Shown: positions 1-6,300 of the stretch, piece after piece
Position numbering within the stretch: the first letter of the stretch is position 1
Layout of the letters: every line of letters starts with the position of its first letter
From: Cephalothrix simula
Lineage: Eukaryota > Nemertea > Palaeonemertea > Archinemertea > Cephalotrichidae
DNA: 10,950 nucleotides
Assembly: GCA_035591015.1 (NCBI GenBank)
Contig: JAXIUW010212286.1
Coordinates: 1 to 10,950 of the forward strand
Direction of reading: 5' to 3'
Notes under the pieces: generated by a model
Database searches by the model: none
The model's input: only the letters and a program-made list of their open reading frames with translations
Told to the model about the DNA's origin: nothing
Translations under genes and position numbers: made by a program

Positions 1-185
1 GAGGATACGCGATAAGAGGACGATAAGCGATAAAAGGACACGCGATAAAAGGCCATGTGAGGACATGAGATTAAAGGTCATGTGAGGACACGCGATATAA
101 GGTCAAGTGAGGACATGCGATAAAAGGTCACGTGAGGACACGCGATAAAAGGTAACGTGAGGACACGCGATAAAAGGTCATGGTC
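1..185. repeat. 25-bp tandem repeat array
   Basis: Six 25-bp units lie head to tail at 36-60, 61-85, 86-110, 111-135, 136-160 and 161-185. A degenerate stretch with the same words (ACGCGATAA, GATAAAAGGA) occupies 1-35. The unit reads roughly GGACACGCGATAAAAGG followed by TCACGTGA, with a few substitutions per copy. The array is visibly less AT-rich than the viral genes to its right and has no coding potential that I can see. It runs off the left edge, so its full size is unknown. It is probably host satellite or minisatellite DNA next to a truncated Polinton. An internal repeat or terminal repeat of the element itself is the alternative. Confidence 0.9.
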
Positions 186-227
186 AGGTCATGACCTCAT
201 GAGGTCAGGTCATGACCTCATAAGGTC
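186..227. repeat. Two 21-bp direct repeats, each with a perfect 12-bp palindrome
   Basis: Two copies of a 21-bp unit (186-206 and 207-227) differ at one base. Each begins with the perfect palindrome AGGTCATGACCT (186-197 and 207-218). The repeats directly continue the 25-bp array, whose units also contain AGGTCA-type words, so the two arrays probably share an origin. A palindrome of two abutting AGGTCA words resembles an inverted nuclear-receptor half-site pair with no spacer, but nothing here shows that it is bound. Confidence 0.85.
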
Positions 228-255
228 AACCTGTGGTAGAACCGGCCTTTTCTAT

Positions 256-405
256 CTACTTAGGGGCGACCGTTCTTACTATTGATTTTAAGATATTGCC
301 TAAACCATGACCATCTTGTAATACTGTTCCAGAAAAAACAGGTAATTTTCCTCCATAGTGTAATTCATAGTGTAGGGAATCAGGAACATAGGGAACACCC
401 CTCAT
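256..405 (-). pseudogene. Truncated small virion protein remnant (pX/pVI-like)
   Basis: A 49-codon reading frame begins at the ATG at 403-405, 51 nt after the minor capsid gene, and ends at TAG (256-258). Its first half contains a GGKLPVFSGTVLQ segment. Its end has a glycine-rich stretch, GHGLGNILK, followed by a short amphipathic basic segment with an RTVAPK end. From memory, this glycine-plus-amphipathic-helix pattern is typical of a small conserved Polinton/adintovirus virion protein, compared with adenovirus pVI or pX membrane-active/core peptides. Those relatives usually continue well past the point where this one stops. The frame ends about 30 bp before the palindromic repeats, so I read it as a 5' fragment cut at a rearrangement junction. 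A genuinely short protein is possible. Confidence 0.5.
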
Positions 406-456
406 TTTTTAAATAAATTTTTGAATTGGTGAAAAAGCTTCTCAAAGTAAAATTTC

Positions 457-1287
457 TTAGTTTTTGGATTTACTCTTAATATGAAGATGGACAATAACCT
501 TCCCCCATTGAAAATCGATTTTTTCACCTAAATCATTTGTGAGCATGATTTCTATATTTTGAAAAAATCCAGAAGAAACTGGATAATACCTTGGAGTTTC
601 GAAAGACTTTGTGACATATTGCCCTTTCATTTTAATTTCTACAGGTACTGTTCTTAATATTGGTACCATAACATCTCCAACTAATGTTTCTTTTACAAGG
701 TTACAGTAAATAAATATATTATACATAGCCATTCTCATGTCATGTCCACTTTCTGCAATGACTCTAAAGAAAGTTTTACCGTTATGTTCTGTAGGCTTTC
801 CATTTGAGAAAAAGTATTTTTGCTTCTGAAACCCTAACAAACTTGATAAAAATGGCTTCATATTAATAGCTTCTCCTTCATTTAAATCAATACATATGCG
901 TATTGATTCTACCCCGATTTTAATTAGCCTAAAAAAGCCTTTAAATGATGGCGGGCGAATTTTATTGAGGTACTTTAAAACATCTTTTATTGAATCGAAT
1001 TTTGGTAAAGAATCACTATCACATGCAGTAAATTGCCCTGTTAACTTCCCTTTTTTAATGTCACTTAGTGCAATATCATATAGACAGTTTTCATATGAAA
1101 TTATATTATCTTTCCATGAATAAGGATAATTCACTTGAATTAAAGCTACTTCTGAATTTTCTGGATCTAGCTCTAAAGGCTTTGGTAAAGGAGTAACAAA
1201 ATGACTTGCAGAGTTAGGTTTTGAAGAATCTAATGGATGAGCATTGCTCGGTAGTATTATGTATGAATAATCGTTGCTCATTTTCAT
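457..1287 (-). CDS. Penton-like minor capsid protein (single jelly-roll)
   Basis: This intact 276-aa frame resembles the minor capsid protein of Polintons, predicted to form the pentameric vertices of the particle. The N-terminal signature is visible: an IILPSNA segment near residues 10-17, then a PLPKPLEL segment near 33-40, then EVALIQVNYPYSW near 46-58. A middle part has IFIYCNLV, then VGDVMVPILRTVPV. The C-terminal part has FETPRYYPV and a final strand-like stretch, FQWGKVIVHLHIK. The alternation of hydrophobic strands fits a jelly-roll fold, and the length fits the family. The start codon overlaps the stop of the upstream 299-aa gene by 4 nt (ATGA at 1284-1287), which supports this ATG; a second ATG lies two codons later. 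The assignment rests on remembered family patterns, not on an alignment. Confidence 0.7.
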   Translation of the reverse strand: MKMSNDYSYIILPSNAHPLDSSKPNSASHFVTPLPKPLELDPENSEVALIQVNYPYSWKDNIISYENCLYDIALSDIKKGKLTGQFTACDSDSLPKFDSIKDVLKYLNKIRPPSFKGFFRLIKIGVESIRICIDLNEGEAINMKPFLSSLLGFQKQKYFFSNGKPTEHNGKTFFRVIAESGHDMRMAMYNIFIYCNLVKETLVGDVMVPILRTVPVEIKMKGQYVTKSFETPRYYPVSSGFFQNIEIMLTNDLGEKIDFQWGKVIVHLHIKSKSKN

Positions 1288-2183
1288 TTCTTAAACAATT
1301 CCCAACCGATTAAATGGCCTTTTGATCTGGTGTTGTAGGGGTTTTTTTCATTATGCTTCTTCCTAGATGATTTATTTCTTTTGTTACTTCCCTCTCTCAC
1401 TGATTTTTCCACTGAACCATTATTTTCACTTGTAAATGAAGAAAATAAATCAGTAGAAGAATCAATATCATATTTTTCTTGTTTAATTGAAGGAAATAAA
1501 TCCGTTTTCAAGTTTCCTTGCATATCAGTCTTATATTTAGGTATCTCAAAAGGATTACTTTTAGAAGAGATAAATGTAGCGGATGATTCATCTTTAGATA
1601 TTGGGGTAGATGTGGCAAGGTAACTACTGGCCTGTGACTTCTCACTTTTAGAGTGATTGATTGATGTGCTTGGTATCCAAGTTTCGAGAACTCCCAACTC
1701 TAACAATTTTTTCTTTAAGGGTATAAATCCTGGATTTTCTTCATTGTCAATAGATAAATCATTTTTCATTAATTTCTGTAGTACCTTGATGATATTTGAC
1801 TTGGGAATTCGTTTACCATCAATAACAATTTCTAAATTAGGTAACCAAGATATTTCATTTTTATTTTTCATTATATATTTTTCGATTATACTTTTAACAT
1901 ATGGTTGTTTATCAATTTGCATTTTGTTAACTATATTTTCTATATCTTTATTCATACTTTCTACTTTGGTATCAAGCAAAAGTTTGCGTTTTTCTTTCCA
2001 TTTTTCAGCTTCAAATAGCTTCATTTTTAAATCAGAATCAATACCTTCCTGTAACAAAATTTCTTTTGAGTTTTCTGAGTTATCACAGTCATATGATTTT
2101 GTTTTTAAATTATTGATTTTCCTTTGCATTTTTTCATAAGTTTCCGCAGGTATCAATACACTTTCCTTAAAACTTAGATTCAT
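1284..2183 (-). CDS. Conserved Polinton structural-block protein, coiled-coil type, function unknown
   Basis: The 299-aa frame is intact. Residues 1-14 hold an LIPAETYEKM start that I associate with a recurring Polinton protein of the virion-gene cluster. Residues 15-105 are rich in K, E and heptad-like leucines and are probably a coiled coil. A conserved-looking block follows: SWLPNLEIVIDGKRIP, then SNIIKVLQKLM, then a PGFIPLKKKLLELGV segment (about 115-168). Residues 170-260 are Ser/Thr-rich and probably disordered. The C-terminus is basic (KRNKSSRKKH) and ends in YNTRSKGHLIGWELF. It starts 1 nt after the stop of the 123-aa gene and overlaps the minor capsid start by 4 nt, so it sits firmly in the structural block. 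A virion core or assembly role is inference from position and charge; I know no demonstrated function. Confidence 0.6.
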   Translation of the reverse strand: MNLSFKESVLIPAETYEKMQRKINNLKTKSYDCDNSENSKEILLQEGIDSDLKMKLFEAEKWKEKRKLLLDTKVESMNKDIENIVNKMQIDKQPYVKSIIEKYIMKNKNEISWLPNLEIVIDGKRIPKSNIIKVLQKLMKNDLSIDNEENPGFIPLKKKLLELGVLETWIPSTSINHSKSEKSQASSYLATSTPISKDESSATFISSKSNPFEIPKYKTDMQGNLKTDLFPSIKQEKYDIDSSTDLFSSFTSENNGSVEKSVREGSNKRNKSSRKKHNEKNPYNTRSKGHLIGWELFKK

Positions 2184-2184
2184 A

Positions 2185-2556
2185 TTATCCCATGAGAGTG
2201 TTAAGAAGTCCTAATGCAGCAGGAATTAAAGCTGTTAATGCACCACCAGTTTGTTTAAGTGCCTGCTTTTTCTTTTTAGTAGAGACTGATTTTTTAATAA
2301 CAGTTCTCAGGGGTTCTTTATGCCTCGATAATTTTTTGTATGTCGTTTTAGAAAGTGGAACTCTTCCTTTTAGAACATTAAGAATACACTCAGCTATTGC
2401 TGAAATTTGATCATTATTTGCAAAGTCAATTAATATTTGTCGTTTTTTAGGGCTTTTTGTATTCCATAACAGTTTCAAAAATGATATGTTGGAAACAGCT
2501 TTTGATTTTTTCAGAAGTTTATTTTTCTTTTTGTCTTTCACAGAGGTCTTCCCCAT
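2185..2556 (-). CDS. Small basic protein with hydrophobic Gly-rich C-terminus, candidate virion core/membrane protein
   Basis: The intact 123-aa frame opens with a very basic segment (KDKKKNKLLKKSK). A helical domain follows with SFLKLLWNTKSPKKRQILIDFA, AIAECILNVLKG and a VPLSKTTYKKLSRHKEPLRT stretch. A KKKKQALKQ linker leads to a glycine/alanine-rich hydrophobic end, GGALTALIPAALGLLNTLMG. This arrangement recurs in Polintons and adintoviruses next to the capsid genes. The basic part could contact DNA and the tail could insert in or disrupt membranes, as proposed for adenovirus core and lytic peptides; that is inference. It is the first gene of the left block, preceded by a long AT-rich spacer, and is probably close to that block's promoter. 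Confidence 0.6.
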   Translation of the reverse strand: MGKTSVKDKKKNKLLKKSKAVSNISFLKLLWNTKSPKKRQILIDFANNDQISAIAECILNVLKGRVPLSKTTYKKLSRHKEPLRTVIKKSVSTKKKKQALKQTGGALTALIPAALGLLNTLMG

Positions 2557-2739
2557 TATGAATCCAATTAAGAAGGTACATAATATTTAATCTCAACAAC
2601 TTTTTTCTTTCTTTTGGAAAAACTCCTTTATTCCTTCAGGAAAATTCCTTCTCACTTGTAACTGAAAAAAAATCCAATTATTATAGAATGATTTCATCTG
2701 TTCTATCTTTGCAAATAACAACAGTTCTTAATCATTTTA

Positions 2740-2850
2740 GAGTAATGATTATTGTAAACATCACGAAAAAAAAAACTTTTACAAATGATAAATTATAGAG
2801 TAATGATTTTTTTAAACAACACAAAAACACTTGTACAAATGATAAATTTA
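2740..2850. repeat. Diverged tandem duplication, units of about 58 and 53 bp
   Basis: Two adjacent copies, 2740-2797 and 2798-2850, both open with GAGTAATGATT, continue through a TAAACA-type word and an A-rich run, and close with ACAAATGATAAATT. They differ by small indels in the A-runs and several substitutions. The duplication lies within the spacer upstream of the structural block. It may be simple slippage or a duplicated promoter element; nothing in the sequence decides this. Confidence 0.75.
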
Positions 2851-3050
2851 TTAAATGAACTATAGGAATGGTGTAAGTGATGTAATGATGTTTTATCTGG
2901 TTTTGTTTTCTTTCCTTGTGGTTAAAGAAGACTTACTTTGAATTCCCTTCAATGAAAAACAGCTTTATTCAAATTGATCGTAGCAGAAAAAAAAGACTTA
3001 TCTTTGTATAAGAAAAAAAAGAAAAATTCTAAAATATGCAACAATAATTA

Positions 3051-3056
3051 TTTATT
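3051..3056 (-). terminator. Candidate polyadenylation signal AATAAA for the ATPase transcript
   Basis: The plus-strand TTTATT gives AATAAA on the minus strand, about 73 nt past the ATPase stop codon and just before the AT-rich spacer. Position and orientation suit the 3' end of a transcript covering the integrase-ATPase block. In DNA this AT-rich the hexamer also occurs by chance. Confidence 0.4.
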
Positions 3057-3128
3057 CAAAATGAAGCAAAGGAAAAGCTATAAATGAACAATCAATTCAA
3101 TCAATTAGAAATATAGGAATACAAGAAA

Positions 3129-3771
3129 TTACTTTAGGATATACACACGCTGACAATCACTAAAAAGGTTTGTTCTAAAACGAAGGTAATCAGGAGATGT
3201 TTGAGCACCATCTACAAATAAATAAGAATGAGGTTTTTCTGTAGCATTTAAAAATAGTTCATGAAATATCTTTGACTTTGATGGTAATATTCTATTACCC
3301 AGATATTGAACAATAGAAAAGTCTAAGGGGTTTTTAAATAAAACTAAATAATGAGCATTACGAAGGATAGAAAGTCTCTCAGATCCTTTAGAATATAAAT
3401 CTTGTGTCAATAAAATCCAAGATAGATTGTGGTGTTGACATTTTTTGGTTGTAATTTCTAATAATCCTTTGCTGTTTCCTGCTTCTCTCATAAGATCATC
3501 GAAAATTATGCTTCCCTTCTTGTATATATTCTTCAAAGCTTTCTGGCAGTCCTTTAACTGTTAAGATATTATAATCATTTAGTGATTCTAAAATTTCTAC
3601 AGATTTACTCTTTTCTCCAAAAAACCAGCAAATATAATCAAAATTCTTCTCTAAAAGTTGCTCTGAATTCATGATAAAGTTCATTGTAAATTCACTTTTT
3701 CCAGCTTTGACTGGACCATGAACAATCATTCCTAGTGGAACTGAAAGTCTTCCATCAATGATTTTATTCAT
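3129..3771 (-). pseudogene. A32/FtsK-HerA-type genome-packaging ATPase, frameshifted
   Basis: Two overlapping frames together match the DNA-packaging ATPase that translocates the genome into capsids in Polintons and many large dsDNA viruses. The 5' frame (3496-3771, from ATG at 3769-3771) carries a Walker A motif, GPVKAGKS, at residues 19-26, then a FDYICWFFG strand. The 3' frame (3129 to about 3536) carries Walker B, IIFDDLM, a sensor-like strand ending in ILLTQDLYSKG, and the family's AHYLVLFKNPLD and PDYLRFRTNLF segments. The frame changes somewhere within 3496-3536, shortly before Walker B, with no room for an intron. One net small indel separates the pieces, and the total length of about 210 aa is normal. 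The gene starts 10 nt after the integrase stop. An assembly error or programmed shift is possible, but a decay mutation is simplest. Confidence 0.8.
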
Positions 3772-3781
3772 TTCGATTTAT

Positions 3782-4846
3782 TTACTTCTTTAAATCTGTT
3801 ATCTGTGAAGCGTCTATCCACTCATCAAAAAGTGAAGGCCAGTTACGATAGTGAACCAAAACTTTTCCCTTTTTTCGAGATATAACATCAACTTTATAGT
3901 TCTGATTCTTCTGTAAATTTATTTTTTGTATCTCAGAGGGATAAAATGCCCCTTTTAATACATTTCCTAAAAAGTCTTCAAGAATATATGTCTCAGGGAT
4001 GGTGTTTCTTTGATAATGAATTCTAAAATATTCATCTGTCCACAAAGGAAGGTAAGATTTGGAAAAGGTTTTATGTTCCTTTACAATTCTAACTATATCA
4101 CCCTTATTAAACTTAAAAGAAAACTTTTTTGAAAAGCTTCCACCATACAGTTTTTTCCATAATTGTTTTTCATTTGTTTTATTAACTTGATTTGGTGACA
4201 TCCCCAAAGTCCTGTGTTTACTATTGTTATATGATTCTATCATATCCTCTAAATAATCAATATAATTAAATGTGTTATGTTCAGTGAAAAACTTAAACAT
4301 CTTTGATTTAAGAGTACGATTGAATCTTTCTACTAGGCTTGACTTAACTTCACTAAAAGATGAGAATAACTTAATATTATGCTTTCTCAATAGATCTAAA
4401 ACTCTGTAGTTGTAGAATTCTGTGCCTCTGTCTACTTGAATGTATCTTTTGGGTTTTTCTTTAAGGAAAATTGCTTGAAGAGCAGAATGTATATCTTTTC
4501 CAGATTTATTTTTTAGAGGAAAAGCAAAGGCTTTCCTGGAAAAAACATCAATTCCTGTTAATAAATATTTGTAATTCTTGTTATATTTAGCATATTTATC
4601 AAGAATTACTAAATCAAGTTGCCACTGATCATTGATACCTTTTGTTATAGTTTTTTGACGACTAAACTTCTTCTTAACTGGCTTATGAAGTGTGTAGGTC
4701 GGTTGAAATGATAACCACTCTTTAACATTCTGGTATGTTATTCGATTATCAATTTTTTTAGCTTCATTTAGTAGTTTTTTTATAGAGGAATATGATGCAG
4801 GGTTCCTTAAATCATAATAAATAGATTCAAGTATTTTATCAGTCAT
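3782..4846 (-). CDS. Polinton DDE integrase (retroviral-type) with C-terminal chromo-like domain
   Basis: The intact 354-aa protein would insert linear element DNA into the host genome. Residues 1-70 are an N-terminal helical part with VKEWLSFQPTYTLHKP, typical of Polinton integrases; I see no HHCC zinc finger. The RNase-H-fold core shows D78 in WQLDLV, D139 in IQVDRGTEF and E173 in SSLVERFNRT, with 33 residues between the last two. Residues 246-310 form an SH3-like part (FKFNKGDIVRI, then YLPLWTDEYF, then GAFYPSEIQ). The last 40 residues contain VHYRNWPSLFDEWID, a chromodomain-related module that resembles chromo-barrel/Tudor-knot domains more than the usual Polinton chromodomain. The ATG overlaps the end of the zinc-ribbon gene by 8 nt. 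It has no stops or shifts, unlike its neighbours. Confidence 0.9.
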   Translation of the reverse strand: MTDKILESIYYDLRNPASYSSIKKLLNEAKKIDNRITYQNVKEWLSFQPTYTLHKPVKKKFSRQKTITKGINDQWQLDLVILDKYAKYNKNYKYLLTGIDVFSRKAFAFPLKNKSGKDIHSALQAIFLKEKPKRYIQVDRGTEFYNYRVLDLLRKHNIKLFSSFSEVKSSLVERFNRTLKSKMFKFFTEHNTFNYIDYLEDMIESYNNSKHRTLGMSPNQVNKTNEKQLWKKLYGGSFSKKFSFKFNKGDIVRIVKEHKTFSKSYLPLWTDEYFRIHYQRNTIPETYILEDFLGNVLKGAFYPSEIQKINLQKNQNYKVDVISRKKGKVLVHYRNWPSLFDEWIDASQITDLKK

Positions 4847-5360
4847 CTTTCTTTTTCAAATGTATTGAAATTACAATTTCACTATTGCAAATATCTTCCA
4901 ATGTTATTTCACTGTGTTTTTTCCTTTTCAATGGGAGAGACACATTCTCAATGATTGTTTCTGGTGAATTTGCTCTTGTAACATCTTTAGTATCATCTTT
5001 TCTTTTTTTAGGACTTGGATTTTTAGATTCTTGTACTGTTAGTTTTTTTGCTTGTCTTTTCTCTCTTTCTTTCATTAGCTTATTATAACAAGCAGTACAT
5101 CTTTTTTCATCTAATTCAAAGTAAGATTCACTAGGCATAGGGCGTTTACACCTAGAACATTCACGAAACATCTTCTCTTGACAACTAAAACAATAATGTT
5201 TCCCATTCACCAAAGTAGAATATTTAGAACACCAATTACATTTTGCTTTAAAGTCATCAAAGTCTGTACTGTCAGAGAAACTGTCCATATTTTTCAAAAT
5301 CTTATTAATATTATTCAAGGCTAAGAGCAAATGTTTAGGTTTGTTCTGGATATAATCCAT
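4839..5360 (-). CDS. Double zinc-ribbon protein, function unknown
   Basis: I prefer the ATG at 5358-5360 (173 aa), just past the kinase stop at 5371. The frame is open further upstream to a possible start at 5402, which would overlap the kinase. Eight cysteines form four CxxC pairs in about 50 residues, at 41/44, 57/60, 68/71 and 88/91. These give two zinc-ribbon-like units with loops of 12 and 16 residues between paired knuckles, around CFSCQEKMFRECSRCKRPMP. The rest is a basic, probably disordered linker (KEREKRQAKK, SPKKRK) and a short acidic/hydrophobic end. I recall similar Cys-rich proteins in other Polintons, but no function. A DNA- or RNA-binding regulatory role is inference from the zinc knuckles and basic charge. 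It sits between the kinase and the integrase. Confidence 0.6.
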   Translation of the reverse strand: MDYIQNKPKHLLLALNNINKILKNMDSFSDSTDFDDFKAKCNWCSKYSTLVNGKHYCFSCQEKMFRECSRCKRPMPSESYFELDEKRCTACYNKLMKEREKRQAKKLTVQESKNPSPKKRKDDTKDVTRANSPETIIENVSLPLKRKKHSEITLEDICNSEIVISIHLKKKDD

Positions 5361-5370
5361 CTCAAGAAAA

Positions 5371-6070
5371 TTATTGGGAAAACAAGCATGATGCAAAATC
5401 AATTACTCTTTCCTGAATAGTATCTATATTTGTTTCTGTAATAATTAGAACATTCTGTTGCCCAATTTTTTTCTTCCACCAATCAATATGTTCTTCATAG
5501 TTTTCTTCCAGGGTTTTTAGATAAGCATATGAAATATGCTCTTCACCTGTTCTACTTCTTAGTGATACCCTCTTAAAACATTCTTCAATAGATGGTCTTA
5601 AGAATACCATCCCTATGTATTTTATGTTATTTTCATAAATAGTCCTTTCTCCAGAGCTGAAAAGATCACTGATAAGAATATCAGCAGTAAAACTTGAAAA
5701 GAATTTCATCGATTCTTGTGTTTTTATGAAAAGCTTGGGAGAAAATATGGTCCTTTCTACAATACACTTATCACCACTTAGTTTAGACATTGCTTCATTA
5801 ACACATTTACTGATATGAATTTGTGCAGAAACTGAATTTTTTGTGGGTCTTCATACATTAATTGGAGAGGGTTAAAACATCTCTTTGAATGGGGGGAAAT
5901 ATATTTACAAAAAGAAGAAACAGGTTCTTGCATAATTTCATATTTCTTAGACAATTTTGTTTTCAAAAGTTCAATTAGTGTTGATTTTCCTGTAGCAATA
6001 TTCCATTCCCATCAATTCCAATAAGTAATTTCTGATTTTTCAGATTTTGATTTCTTAATGTAAAAGTCAT
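5371..6070 (-). pseudogene. Deoxynucleoside kinase (dNK/TK2-like), two frameshifts
   Basis: Deoxynucleoside kinases phosphorylate deoxynucleosides to supply dNTPs. The likely ATG is at 6068-6070; about 700 bp would encode roughly 230 aa, the family's normal length. Three segments in different frames are recognisable. The first leads to LLIGIDG at the P-loop strand. The second begins with NIATGKST and runs through MQEPVSSF, a good match to the conserved glutamate/proline region. The third (about 5371-5825) has CIVERTIFSP (the ERS-type catalytic motif), LRSRTGEE (the LID arginines) and ISYAYLKTLEENYEEHIDWW. The first break is a 5-nt tandem duplication at 6000-6009; the second is a small indel around 5820-5830. 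The gene lies 10 nt upstream of the zinc-ribbon start. Kinases of this family occur in insects and some large DNA viruses, so the gene may be captured cargo. Confidence 0.8.
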
Positions 6071-6142
6071 TGTTTTGTTTCTTAAATCTTCTTGTATGAA
6101 ATTTCTTACAATTAAATTAGGTCTTGATTATGTTTTTGTGAA

Positions 6143-6300
6143 TTATTTTCTCATCTCAGAAGGTAAAATACAACAATTACAAACACACTTAATATCTTCT
6201 AATGTATGATCAAAATTTGCACTGATGCCTGTATCTAAAACATCTTCAGATAATTCATTGTTTTCTTTTGAAAAATCAGTCGAATGACTCAGATTCAGAT
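6143..6300 (-). pseudogene. Acidic tail with C-terminal cysteine cluster, out of frame with the PC4-like gene
   Basis: After the PC4-like frame stops at 6276, a different minus-strand frame stays open to 6143 and reads like protein. It has an acidic Ser/Asn/Glu-rich stretch (DFSKENNELSEDVLD), a LEDIKC segment and a short cysteine cluster, CVCNCC, before the stop. The composition continues the acidic Ser/Glu end of the upstream frame. I therefore suspect one small frameshift around 6276-6300 in an original protein of about 140 aa. An independent start exists within this frame at 6371-6373 (MGNILQ), so a separate overlapping 76-aa gene is the alternative. Confidence 0.35.

Larger units (their letters stand above)
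2557..3128. other. AT-rich intergenic spacer between the structural block and the ATPase
   Basis: This stretch of about 570 bp is gene-free on both strands as far as I can see. It carries many A and T runs, a diverged tandem duplication (2740-2850), and a minus-strand AATAAA for the upstream ATPase gene. A TATA-like minus-strand word lies around 2580-2590, about 25-35 bp upstream of the 123-aa gene's ATG. Many Polintons carry an adenain-like protease near the ATPase and capsid genes; I see no trace of one here. The spacer most likely holds the end of the middle transcript and the promoter of the structural genes. Confidence 0.6.

Noticed and set aside
1-185. CRISPR-like array
   Set aside because: The 25-bp units abut directly with no unique spacers, and the context is a eukaryotic element.
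1-227. Tandem array as the element's own terminal inverted repeat
   Set aside because: Its sequence has no reverse-complement match to the repeats at the right end of the window, and its composition differs from the element. The idea stays open only because the array runs off the edge.
896-2410. Plus-strand open frames of 72-160 codons opposite the structural genes
   Set aside because: They lie entirely inside well-supported minus-strand genes, have low-complexity hydrophobic translations typical of antisense AT-rich DNA, and show no family pattern.
2557-3128. Remnant of an adenain-like protease in the spacer
   Set aside because: Short translations on both strands show no His/Cys catalytic-type motif and stops are dense throughout.
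3496-3536. Programmed ribosomal frameshift in the ATPase
   Set aside because: I see no convincing slippery heptamer with a downstream structure in the overlap, the family is normally encoded in one frame, and neighbouring genes carry clear decay lesions.
4839-5402. Zinc-ribbon gene starting at 5402
   Set aside because: The extra 14 residues overlap the kinase's end and look unconserved; the ATG at 5358-5360 sits just after the kinase stop.
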